From DATKGW01 sp035510605 (GTDB taxonomy: Bacteria; Patescibacteriota; Saccharimonadia; Saccharimonadales; CAIOMD01), in assembly GCA_035510605.1 (NCBI GenBank), contig DATKGW010000016.1:1-6650 (forward strand): a stretch of 6,650 nucleotides of DNA. The letters run 5' to 3'. Within the stretch, counting starts at the first letter, position 1, and every line of letters starts with the position of its first letter. Made by a program: the position numbers and the translations under genes. The notes under the pieces were generated by a model. The model was not told the origin of the DNA, searched no databases, and saw only the letters and a list, made by a program, of their open reading frames with translations. Shown here one piece after another: positions 1 to 4,420 of the stretch.

Positions 1-40
1 TGGCTGAACTTCCCGGTCCAGAACCCCCACTTTAAATGTT
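1..40 (+). repeat. Intergenic element copy E1 (cut by window edge)
   Basis: The window opens with TGGCTGAACTTCCCGGTCC, then AGAACCCCCACTTTAAATG. This aligns with the copy at 4425 (TTGGCTGAGCAT, CCCGGTCTAGAACC, TTTTAC..TTAAAATG). The GGT-CCAGA-ACC mini-hairpin is kept, but I see no long downstream stem. The start may lie outside the window, so this copy may be partial or degenerate. Confidence 0.5.
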
Positions 41-240
41 AATAACAGAAGATAAACTTGGTTAAAATGTTTCTATATATTTATATATATATTAAAGGTA
101 CAAAATAATCTTTTTTTAACAGATAGAAATTGTAATTATAATATGAATATCGATATTCATATCAAAAATTGTTATTGCCAAAAAACAAGCTTCCCAAAAT
201 TTCTAATTAATGACGATTGAATATTAGTTTGCAACATAAA
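41..240. other. AT-rich non-coding stretch
   Basis: No convincing ORF on either strand. The stretch holds a long alternating A/T run (about 70-97) and the perfect palindrome at 141-162, described separately. Nothing else can be named. Together with the flanking elements it makes 1-450 the longest gene-free part of the window. Confidence 0.6.
141..162. promoter_or_regulatory. Perfect 22-bp palindrome, possible operator
   Basis: The half-site ATATGAATATC is followed directly by its exact reverse complement, with no spacer. A fully symmetric 22-bp dyad suits the binding site of a dimeric regulator better than a terminator, since there is no loop and no GC-rich stem. It lies about 290 bp upstream of the aldo/keto reductase start, far for a classical operator. 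In such AT-rich DNA part of the symmetry could be chance. Confidence 0.35.
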
Positions 241-241
241 T

Positions 242-330
242 CTTTGGCTGAATTGCGTGGCCATAATTTACAAGTTTAAAACTAGCATTATTGCCCACCC
301 CACCATATGATTCATAATGTTTTGACAAAG
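242..330 (+). repeat. Intergenic element copy E2
   Basis: Starts with TTTGGCTGAATT, then a TTTAC..GTTTAAAAC block. It ends with CACCCCACCATATG (296-309) and ATTCATAATGTTTTGA (309-324). The second half aligns well with the copy at 1245 (CACCCCACCGTGT, ACTCACTATATTTTGA) and the copy at 6129. Arms CATTAT (285-290) and ATAATG (314-319) can pair, and AAAA can pair with TTTT outside them. A short outer pair, CTTTG (242-246) with CAAAG (326-330), is also possible. It lies upstream of the aldo/keto reductase gene on the same strand. Confidence 0.55.
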
Positions 331-396
331 ACTAGAAAATATTTTTCTAAATTGATAGAGAAAAACACCAAAATATCAAAGACAAATTATAAATAA

Positions 397-426
397 TTGA
401 CTTTAATTTCTGATTAAATAGATAGT
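397..426 (+). promoter_or_regulatory. Probable promoter of the aldo/keto reductase gene
   Basis: A -35 box TTGACT (397-402) is separated by 18 bp from a -10 box GATAGT (421-426, 4 of 6 consensus). Transcription would begin near 433. That gives a short leader holding the GGAG ribosome-binding site (440-443) and places the upstream in-frame ATG at 430 outside the mRNA. This supports 451 as the real start. Confidence 0.5.
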
Positions 427-450
427 GTAATGTTTAAATGGAGAGCGTGT

Positions 451-1233
451 ATGTTAAATATAAATAGTGTGTTTACCTTGAACAACAAACAAAAGATGCC
501 CTTATTGGGCTTGGGGGTCTGGCAAATACCAAGCGGCCATGCAACCGAGCAGGCTGTTAGATGGGCGCTTCAAGCTGGCTATAGACATATCGACACTGCC
601 AGGTTTTATAAGAATGAAGCTAGCGTTGGTAAAGCAATCAGATCAAGTGGAATATCCAGAGAAAAAATTTGGGTTACAACTAAAATTTGGCCGACAGATT
701 TTTACAGAGCTCAAAAAATATTTGACGAAAGCCTCAACAGACTTGGCTTGGATTACATTGATTTGTACCTAATACACTGGCCAATCCCGGGATTAGAAAA
801 GCGAAACTGGAAGATAATGGAAAATATTTATGAGAGAGGCAGTGTTAAGGCAATCGGTGTAAGTAATCATTCTATAAGCCAGCTTAAAAAAATATTATCA
901 ATTGCCCATATTCCACCTGCTGTGAATCAAGTTAAATGCTCGCCATTTAACTTCAAACCGGAAATGCATGAATTCTGTGACAATAACAGCATTGCCCTAG
1001 AAGCATACAGTCCGTTAACCAGAGGTAAGAAATTAGGAGATAAGCAAGTTGCTGGAATAGCTAAAAAATATAAAAAATCGCCTTCACAAATATTGATTAG
1101 ATGGGCACTCCAAAAGCAAATTATTGTTATACCTAAATCTGATAAGGAGCAACATATTATTGAAAATTCCAAAGTTTATGATTTTGAAATCCAAAAAGAT
1201 GATGTCTTAATGCTTGATAATTTAGCTAAATAA
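451..1233 (+). CDS. Aldo/keto reductase, 2,5-diketogluconate reductase-like
   Basis: A 260-aa cytosolic NAD(P)H-dependent oxidoreductase with a TIM-barrel fold, expected to reduce aldehydes or ketones; the natural substrate cannot be told from sequence. The family landmarks occur in order: GLGVWQI (20-26), AGYRHIDTARFY (42-53), TKIW (77-80), DLYLIHWP (104-111), AIGVSNHS (134-141), PAVNQV (156-161) and the cofactor motif IPKS (227-230). The catalytic tetrad is D48, Y53, K78, H109. The length is close to the usual 270-280. The start at 451 is chosen because GGAG (440-443) lies 7 nt upstream; an in-frame ATG at 430 would add MFKWRAC and has no such site. Oddity: the usual IPKS-x4-R-I-x-E-N cofactor motif has H235 where family members normally carry the arginine that helps hold the NADPH 2'-phosphate. 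It stands alone, transcribed toward the HNH gene, with element E3 between. Confidence 0.95.
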   Translation: MLNINSVFTLNNKQKMPLLGLGVWQIPSGHATEQAVRWALQAGYRHIDTARFYKNEASVGKAIRSSGISREKIWVTTKIWPTDFYRAQKIFDESLNRLGLDYIDLYLIHWPIPGLEKRNWKIMENIYERGSVKAIGVSNHSISQLKKILSIAHIPPAVNQVKCSPFNFKPEMHEFCDNNSIALEAYSPLTRGKKLGDKQVAGIAKKYKKSPSQILIRWALQKQIIVIPKSDKEQHIIENSKVYDFEIQKDDVLMLDNLAK

Positions 1234-1244
1234 AACACTTATCC

Positions 1245-1320
1245 ATGGCTGAGCATCGTTAACGAGTTTAGGACTAAAATAGTGAGTCACCCCACCGTGT
1301 AACTCACTATATTTTGATTA
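1245..1320 (+). repeat. Intergenic element copy E3
   Basis: Contains ATGGCTGAGCAT (1245-1256), then CATCGTTAACGAGTTTAGG (1254-1272), ACTAAAAT and a long hairpin. The 19-nt CATCGTTAACGAGTTTAGG block is identical at 6137-6155, and ACTCACTATATTTT (1302-1315) recurs at 6185-6198. It begins 11 nt after the aldo/keto reductase stop codon, between convergent genes. Confidence 0.75.
1276..1315. terminator. Two-way terminator-like hairpin within E3
   Basis: AAAAT-AGTGAGT (1276-1287) pairs with ACTCACT-AT-ATTTT (1302-1315); a 2-nt bulge interrupts the stem. The 14-nt loop carries CACCCCACCGTG, whose CAC and GTG could extend the stem. A run of A before and T after the stem suits termination on both strands, for the reductase (+) and the HNH gene (-). 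The stem is AT-rich and the T run is short, so its strength is uncertain. Confidence 0.55.
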
Positions 1321-1387
1321 TTAAAACTACTTTCATATAACATGTGTTGTGCGACATAAAGCTTAAAACAATAAACACATTATTAGT

Positions 1388-1942
1388 CTATGGATGTATC
1401 TGATTGTATACAGCCAGCCAATCTGTAGCAATTTCTTGCTGAGCTTGAGCTAGGGGAATACTTCCATTGCAAACTCGACTATGTAGGTAGTTTTCAACTG
1501 TATCTTTCTGATGAAAGCCGGGTGTGGGGTCTGCAGCTTCTGGCCAAAGATTCGCGATATCATTTGAACCACCAAGTTCTAAACTAATTAGATGATCAAC
1601 TTCATATTGCCCTGTAGCATGGGAGACAATTCCATACTCCTGATAGACTTGATCCTTTTCTGAAGTTGGTACGTCTCTTACGGATTTAGAGTAACCACTT
1701 ACGCATATCTGATCTTTTGAGGCGGTTGATATGATTGCTCCAGGTGTACACGCCTTATCCTCTAGCCCACCACTTGCTGTACAACCGGATGTCTTAGTTT
1801 GTTGTCCTATTATAGTAATAGATGAATCATTAGCTTGTGGGACAGTTGATGTGGGTTGTGTTGTATGTTTTGTAGTGAGTATATAAATCCCTGCCACAGC
1901 TAATACAACTATTATCAATATAATTACGCTACCCTTCTTCAT
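1388..1942 (-). CDS. Membrane-anchored extracytoplasmic HNH-type nuclease
   Basis: A 184-aa protein predicted to lie outside the cytoplasmic membrane. MKK and a hydrophobic stretch (about 5-22) form a signal anchor. A Thr/Ser/Pro-rich linker (23-50) follows, then the catalytic region. The HNH core is EVDHLISLELGGSND (114-128), with D116-H117 as the catalytic pair and N127 near the metal site, followed by NLWPE (131-135), K146 and E150. The C-terminal LAQAQQEIATDWLAVY (164-179) is a common companion helix in small secreted HNH proteins. Four cysteines (54, 65, 80, 158) in the exported part could form disulfides. It could cut environmental or host DNA for nucleotide scavenging or uptake; that role is inference. 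There is no Shine-Dalgarno before the ATG; instead an extended -10 box lies 8 nt upstream, and a terminator-like hairpin lies beyond that. Confidence 0.85.
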   Translation of the reverse strand: MKKGSVIILIIVVLAVAGIYILTTKHTTQPTSTVPQANDSSITIIGQQTKTSGCTASGGLEDKACTPGAIISTASKDQICVSGYSKSVRDVPTSEKDQVYQEYGIVSHATGQYEVDHLISLELGGSNDIANLWPEAADPTPGFHQKDTVENYLHSRVCNGSIPLAQAQQEIATDWLAVYNQIHP

Positions 1943-1950
1943 TAATATGT

Positions 1951-1959
1951 ATCATAGCA
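1951..1959 (-). promoter_or_regulatory. Extended -10 promoter directly before the HNH gene
   Basis: On the minus strand TGC-TATGAT is an extended -10 element (TGn plus TATGAT, 5 of 6). Only 8 nt separate it from the ATG, so the transcript would start at or 1-2 nt before the start codon. No convincing -35 is seen (AGGTAA at 17 bp), which is usual for extended -10 promoters. Confidence 0.45.
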
Positions 1960-1961
1960 AA

Positions 1962-1984
1962 AACAGAGGCAAATTACCTCTGTT
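1962..1984 (-). terminator. Intrinsic terminator or attenuator upstream of the HNH gene
   Basis: AACAGAGG (1962-1969) and CCTCTGTT (1977-1984) form a perfect 8-bp stem with a 7-nt loop. Read on the minus strand it is followed by TTTTTG, the layout of an intrinsic terminator; read on the plus strand no T run follows. It ends 19 nt before the HNH start codon, so it either insulates the gene from leftward readthrough or attenuates a longer transcript. A possible minus-strand promoter upstream is TTGACC (2016-2021), 18 bp from GCTAAT (1992-1997). Confidence 0.6.
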
Positions 1985-2000
1985 CATAAGCATTAGCTTT

Positions 2001-2050
2001 TTGGCTGAGCATATAGGTCAAGAATCTTTTTGTACTTTGTTCTACTTCGC
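2001..2050 (+). repeat. Intergenic element copy E4
   Basis: TTGGCTGAGCAT (2001-2012) is followed by ATAGGTCAAGAATCTTTTTG. The GGT-CAAGA-ATC segment can still form the small hairpin seen as GGTCTAGAACC at 4440, using a G-U pair. No long downstream stem is evident. This copy lies between the divergent HNH and 55-aa genes and runs into the promoter of the latter. Confidence 0.55.
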
Positions 2051-2064
2051 CCTAAGCATATAAT
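2036..2064 (+). promoter_or_regulatory. Promoter of the 55-aa membrane protein gene
   Basis: TATAAT (2059-2064, perfect -10) is preceded at 17 bp by TTTGTT (2036-2041, weak -35). Transcription would begin near 2071, just before the GGAG ribosome-binding site at 2072-2075. The promoter overlaps the 3' part of element E4. Confidence 0.55.
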
Positions 2065-2085
2065 TTGAAATGGAGAATTAAAATA

Positions 2086-2253
2086 ATGGGTAAAAACGCA
2101 ATAGTTGTAATTTATATCCTAGCTATGGTAGCTACCGTAGTTATTGTGGATATACTTTTCTTTAGACATCGATTCGGGGAACGGCTAATAGCAAATATTG
2201 GGATTGTTCTGGTATATGTAGCTTTCTATTTAGCATTCATTAAGAATCGTTGA
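2086..2253 (+). CDS. Small two-helix membrane protein, function unknown
   Basis: A 55-aa protein with no recognised family. A hydrophobic segment at about 5-26 (AIVVIYILAMVATVVIVDIL) is followed by a positively charged turn, FFRHRFGER (25-33), and a second hydrophobic segment at about 34-52, ending in KNR. The charge pattern suggests a helical hairpin with the RHR loop in the cytoplasm. The start at 2086 is chosen because GGAG (2072-2075) lies 10 nt upstream and a perfect TATAAT precedes it. A longer reading from a TTG at 2065 would begin at or before the predicted transcript start. It is flanked by elements E4 and E5 and ends in TGA. The balanced hydrophobic and charged pattern plus good signals make it a credible gene; its role cannot be stated. 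Confidence 0.75.
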   Translation: MGKNAIVVIYILAMVATVVIVDILFFRHRFGERLIANIGIVLVYVAFYLAFIKNR

Positions 2254-2314
2254 TATTGGGTGAATAATATCAAAACTAATAGTTTAAATGTTTAGTGGAT
2301 AGTTTTTAAAATAT

Positions 2315-2390
2315 ATGCTCTTGGCTGAGCATTGCGGTCTAGACCTTTTACGGACTAAGATGATACCCGTATGGGGGTTCATTTTAGTAC
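2315..2390 (+). repeat. Intergenic element copy E5
   Basis: ATGCTC-TTGGCT-GAGCAT (2315-2332) forms a 6-bp stem around the conserved TTGGCT. Next comes GGTCTAGACC (2336-2345, a perfect palindrome), then TTTTACGGACTAAGATG and a long hairpin. The 17-nt AAATATATGCTCTTGGC leading into the element is shared with the copy at 6129. It lies between convergent genes. Confidence 0.75.
2354..2388. terminator. Hairpin within E5
   Basis: ACTAAGATGA (2354-2363) pairs with TCATTTTAGT (2379-2388), using one G-U pair. After a 2-nt internal loop, CCC (2366-2368) pairs with GGG (2374-2376). It occupies the same place as the stems in E3 and E6 but has a different sequence. It directly precedes a stronger terminator at 2391-2423, so termination may not be its main job. 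Confidence 0.5.
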
Positions 2391-2423
2391 AAAAAACACC
2401 GCCTATAAAAGCGGTGTTTTTTT
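2391..2423. terminator. Strong bidirectional intrinsic terminator
   Basis: ACACCGC (2396-2402) pairs with GCGGTGT (2411-2417) around an 8-nt loop. A run of six A precedes the stem and seven T end it, so it works in both directions. It serves the convergent pair of the 55-aa gene (+) and the 68-aa gene (-). Confidence 0.85.
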
Positions 2424-2439
2424 ACATTATCTGCACACC

Positions 2440-2646
2440 TTAGAGCTGAATAGCCCACATCAAGATGGCAGCAGCTAGCGCTAGCAAGACAAAGAATAGT
2501 CCTAGTCCAACTGGTGAACCCCAGCTAAACCAAGAACCCCAAGCACGCCAGTGACTCCAATGCGTCTGCGAAAGCTCACGCCACTGCTCATACTGCTCTT
2601 TGGCTTTTTCCTCACGCCCGATTCGTTTTTCTTCGTGATCAGCCAT
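2440..2646 (-). CDS. Trp-rich tail-anchored small membrane protein
   Basis: A 68-aa protein of unknown family. It has a very charged N-terminus (MADHEEKRIGREEKAKEQYE, 1-20), then a tryptophan- and histidine-rich stretch (WRELSQTHWSHWRAWGSWF, 22-40), then one hydrophobic helix at about 46-65 ending in IQL. Seven tryptophans in 68 residues is unusual; W30, W33, W36, W39 and W42 recur every third residue, suggesting an amphipathic helix at the membrane surface. The layout (cytoplasmic charged head, one C-terminal helix, almost no tail) is that of a tail-anchored protein. The start at 2646 follows GGGAG (2652-2656) by 5 nt. An upstream in-frame ATG at 2697 lacks such a site and would overlap the divergent promoter. 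The downstream terminator is at 2391-2423. Its function is unknown. Confidence 0.8.
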   Translation of the reverse strand: MADHEEKRIGREEKAKEQYEQWRELSQTHWSHWRAWGSWFSWGSPVGLGLFFVLLALAAAILMWAIQL

Positions 2647-2681
2647 ATCGACTCCCTTGTTAATTATCGACCAGCCTATAA

Positions 2682-2710
2682 TTGATAGATACCGCAAGTT
2701 TGTTTATGCC
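2682..2710 (+). promoter_or_regulatory. Possible promoter of the 92-aa ORF
   Basis: TTGATA (2682-2687, 5 of 6 for -35) is followed at 17 bp by TATGCC (2705-2710, a poor -10). Transcription would begin within a few bases of the ATG at 2720, which has no Shine-Dalgarno site, implying a leaderless message if real. Confidence 0.3.
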
Positions 2711-2719
2711 ATAGGCTAA

Positions 2720-2998
2720 ATGGCCAAACCGCAAGGCGGATTTATTCAAGGTTTATTATACATTATCGGGTGTATTTGGACTCTAGAAAAAACGAGCCAG
2801 GCAGGACTCAATTTTTCTTGGCTGGGGATATGCTACCTATTCCAAACTTTTGAAAATTTGGATAGGGTTAAAGATAAACAGGCCGAGATCAAGATTATTA
2901 GGAATCTGATAGACGAAGATAGTGAAGCCAGCCCGGCAGGCCGAAGCAAAAAAGCCTCGGGTTTAACCCGAGGTAGTTTACACGATATCTCCTTTTGA
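2720..2998 (+). CDS. Hypothetical 92-aa protein, gene status uncertain
   Basis: No family recognised. The N-terminal half is mildly hydrophobic (GFIQGLLYIIGCIWTL, 7-22; WLGICYLFQTF, 34-44), followed by a charged helix-like segment (NLDRVKDKQAEIKIIRNLIDEDSE, 46-69) and a low-complexity tail. The charged segment looks like real protein, but the tail (about 75-85) is encoded by the stem-loop that terminates the ferritin gene on the other strand. The ORF therefore either truly overlaps that terminator or its end is accidental. No ribosome-binding site precedes the ATG; a weak promoter puts the transcript start near it. It diverges from the 68-aa gene and converges on the ferritin gene, ending in TGA 8 nt before the ferritin stop. 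The alternative is a spurious ORF filling a spacer. Confidence 0.5.
   Translation: MAKPQGGFIQGLLYIIGCIWTLEKTSQAGLNFSWLGICYLFQTFENLDRVKDKQAEIKIIRNLIDEDSEASPAGRSKKASGLTRGSLHDISF
2950..2973 (-). terminator. Intrinsic terminator of the ferritin-like gene
   Basis: CCTCGGG (2955-2961) and CCCGAGG (2967-2973) form a perfect GC-rich 7-bp stem with a 5-nt loop. On the minus strand it is followed by C and six T. It lies 33 nt past the ferritin stop codon. On the plus strand there is no T run, so the terminator is directional. Confidence 0.85.
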
Positions 2999-3006
2999 AT
3001 CCCTAA

Positions 3007-3297
3007 TTATTCCATCATTTTGGCAACTTCGGATTCGCCGGACGTTAGCTTGGCAGCTAAAGTTGGATCCAAGTGTTTTAGTAAAGTTAATAGCTCGCCA
3101 ACATGGACTTTTTCTTCATCGCGGATATCAGCTAGGATTTTTTTGGCTAGTTGGTCGTCGGTAGCTTGAATATGAGCGTCGTATATAAAAATGGCCTCTA
3201 GCTCACTGGCGATATCCAATCGAATGGCTTGGGTTAACTCGTCTTTATTCATTTTCTTATCGACATTCCCTGAAAATGGATTAGTAAATGCTGGCAT
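3007..3297 (-). CDS. EncFtn-like (encapsulin-type) ferritin
   Basis: A 96-aa two-helix ferritin-like protein expected to oxidise Fe(II) at a ferroxidase site formed between subunits. Helix 1 holds ELEAIFIYDAHI (32-43) and helix 2 holds RDEEKVHVGELL (59-70). The likely metal ligands E32, E62 and H65, plus Y39, fall at the residue numbers I recall for Rhodospirillum rubrum encapsulated ferritin. That protein has a Trp at 38 where this one has Ile. The length fits the short EncFtn type rather than the four-helix ferritins of about 160 aa. The C-terminus (SGESEVAKMME) has no clear cargo-loading peptide of the LTVGSLR kind, and no encapsulin shell gene is in the window. AAGGAAG (about 3302-3308) precedes the ATG. 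The promoter is at 3330-3358 and the terminator at 2950-2973, so this is a self-contained single-gene unit. Confidence 0.9.
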   Translation of the reverse strand: MPAFTNPFSGNVDKKMNKDELTQAIRLDIASELEAIFIYDAHIQATDDQLAKKILADIRDEEKVHVGELLTLLKHLDPTLAAKLTSGESEVAKMME

Positions 3298-3329
3298 AAT
3301 ACTTCCTTTTAATTTAATGACTCATACTT

Positions 3330-3358
3330 ATTTTAGTTCGTCTAGGTATCGCTGTCTA
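3330..3358 (-). promoter_or_regulatory. Promoter of the ferritin-like gene
   Basis: On the minus strand TAGACA (3353-3358, 5 of 6 for -35) and TAAAAT (3330-3335, 5 of 6 for -10) are separated by 17 bp. Transcription would start near 3323, giving a leader of about 25 nt that contains the AAGGAAG ribosome-binding site. No iron-box dyad is evident beside it. Confidence 0.6.
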
Positions 3359-3402
3359 GGCCGTTAAATCTGGACTTTGGGGACACTTATACTGTACGTA
3401 CC

Positions 3403-3440
3403 TTTTGGCTGGGGCTAGTATATGTACTTCGATCTTCCCA
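3403..3440 (+). repeat. Doubtful degenerate element copy (E8)
   Basis: TTTTGGCTG (3403-3411) resembles the start of the other elements, and it sits in the right kind of place (the spacer between the divergent ferritin and sigma genes, same strand). The following bases (GGGCTAGTATATGTAC) do not align with the GGTCTAGAACC or CGTTAACGAG blocks, and no long stem follows. It may be a decayed copy or chance. Confidence 0.25.
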
Positions 3441-3470
3441 ATCTAGTTTTATATAACATGGAGTAAAGAA

Positions 3471-3499
3471 TTGACGTAAACGGTTATTTATGTTAGTAT
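3471..3499 (+). promoter_or_regulatory. Promoter abutting the sigma factor start codon
   Basis: TTGACG (3471-3476, 5 of 6) and TAGTAT (3494-3499) are spaced by 17 bp. Transcription would begin near 3506, essentially at the ATG at 3508. An in-frame ATG at 3490 would then lie upstream of the transcript start, inside the promoter. This supports 3508 as the start and a leaderless mRNA. A second -10-like match, TATAAT (3504-3509), overlaps the ATG and has no -35 at usable spacing. Confidence 0.45.
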
Positions 3500-3507
3500 A
3501 TTGTATA

Positions 3508-4389
3508 ATGACAGAGTACATCGATGAAGAAGTGGGCAGCTACAGCCGCATTCAAGCAGATGCCGAATTATGCAGGAAAACCGCTGCCGGTGATCCTGGG
3601 GCTGGTCAAGAGTTTTATCGAAGGTATTATCGTCTTGCTCGATATTTTGGCAATATTGCGGCGCAAGATTGCAGAACAGGTGTCGTCGATAGCGAGGATC
3701 TATTACAAGAAGCATTTATTTATATGCTCGAAACAGCAAAGCGATATAATCCCGACAAAGATATCCCTTTTTCCTCGTTTACATCCACATTTATTCGCCA
3801 TAGACTAAGCCGGGTTGTTGCTAGCCAATACGGAGCAAAAGTTCCTGTACATATACAAGAAATCATAAGCGCTATTGATCGTATTAATAGCTCTCGGCTC
3901 AATGCACAAGGCTCACCGATGGCGGATGATGAGATTGTCGAGCAATTCAAGGTAAGGCCTGGAGGGCCAGATCATAACTATGTTACCGTCGGAGCCATAC
4001 GCCAAGCCATGCTCCTAACAAGGTATATAGGATCGATTGACAACGGATACAGCCCGCACACCGACGACTCACCTGGTAACGCATATGTTTTAGACGATGC
4101 CCAACAGCTGCATTCGGTTACATCAGAAATTGCACCATTACCAGAGGAAGAGGTGGAAGCTAATATTTTGCGGGAGAGCTTAGAAAAACTCTTAAGCACC
4201 CTAGATCGTAGAAAAGCCGATATTTTAAGGATGAGATTTGGTTTTGATGGCCTACCTCCCAAAACATTAGAGCAAGTAGCTCAAGTTTTTGGTGTGACAC
4301 GAGATAGAGTTCGTCAGATTGAGGCAAGAACGTTAGCGGACCTTCGTTTGAAAAAATGTAAAGAATTAATAGATTACCTTGAAAAATAG
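3508..4389 (+). CDS. RNA polymerase sigma-70 family factor (RpoD-like, divergent)
   Basis: A 293-aa factor that would direct RNA polymerase to promoters. Region 2 spans about 24-105 (DSEDLLQEAFIYMLETAKRY, 61-80, core-binding helix; PFSSFTSTFIRHRLSRVV, 87-104, the -10 recognition helix). Region 3 starts at VPVHIQEII (112-120). Region 4 spans about 225-283, with ILRMRFGFDG (239-248) and the -35-binding helix-turn-helix LEQVAQVFGVTRDRVRQIEA (254-273). Two things stand out. The paired Trp that open the -10 element in housekeeping factors (WWIRQ) are replaced by TFIRH. The H-x-x-E used to read extended -10 sites is kept (H115, E118). No region 1.1 is present and the 135-220 segment is poorly conserved, so a secondary factor is likelier than the primary one. 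There is no ribosome-binding site; the start is chosen from the promoter position. Confidence 0.93.
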   Translation: MTEYIDEEVGSYSRIQADAELCRKTAAGDPGAGQEFYRRYYRLARYFGNIAAQDCRTGVVDSEDLLQEAFIYMLETAKRYNPDKDIPFSSFTSTFIRHRLSRVVASQYGAKVPVHIQEIISAIDRINSSRLNAQGSPMADDEIVEQFKVRPGGPDHNYVTVGAIRQAMLLTRYIGSIDNGYSPHTDDSPGNAYVLDDAQQLHSVTSEIAPLPEEEVEANILRESLEKLLSTLDRRKADILRMRFGFDGLPPKTLEQVAQVFGVTRDRVRQIEARTLADLRLKKCKELIDYLEK

Positions 4390-4420
4390 AAAGACTCTAA
4401 AAACTGTTTTCAAAACGCTT

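Noticed and set aside
539..1172. ORFs of 77 and 81 codons inside the aldo/keto reductase gene
   Set aside because: The main frame has every family motif; these frames have biased, low-information composition.
2474..2485. 12-bp palindrome GCTAGCGCTAGC
   Set aside because: It lies inside the coding sequence for the Leu-Ala repeats of the membrane helix and is explained by codon repetition.
2818..2840. TTGGCTGGGGATATGC as a further element copy
   Set aside because: Only the first eight or nine bases match, it lies within an ORF, and none of the downstream blocks follow.
3394..3401. GTACGTAC palindrome as an operator
   Set aside because: Eight bases of symmetry are expected by chance in a window this long, and it is not repeated near other promoters.
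3488..4262. Several ORFs of 75-94 codons overlapping the sigma factor gene on both strands
   Set aside because: They are alternative-frame readings of a clear sigma-70 gene with no start signals of their own or family motifs.
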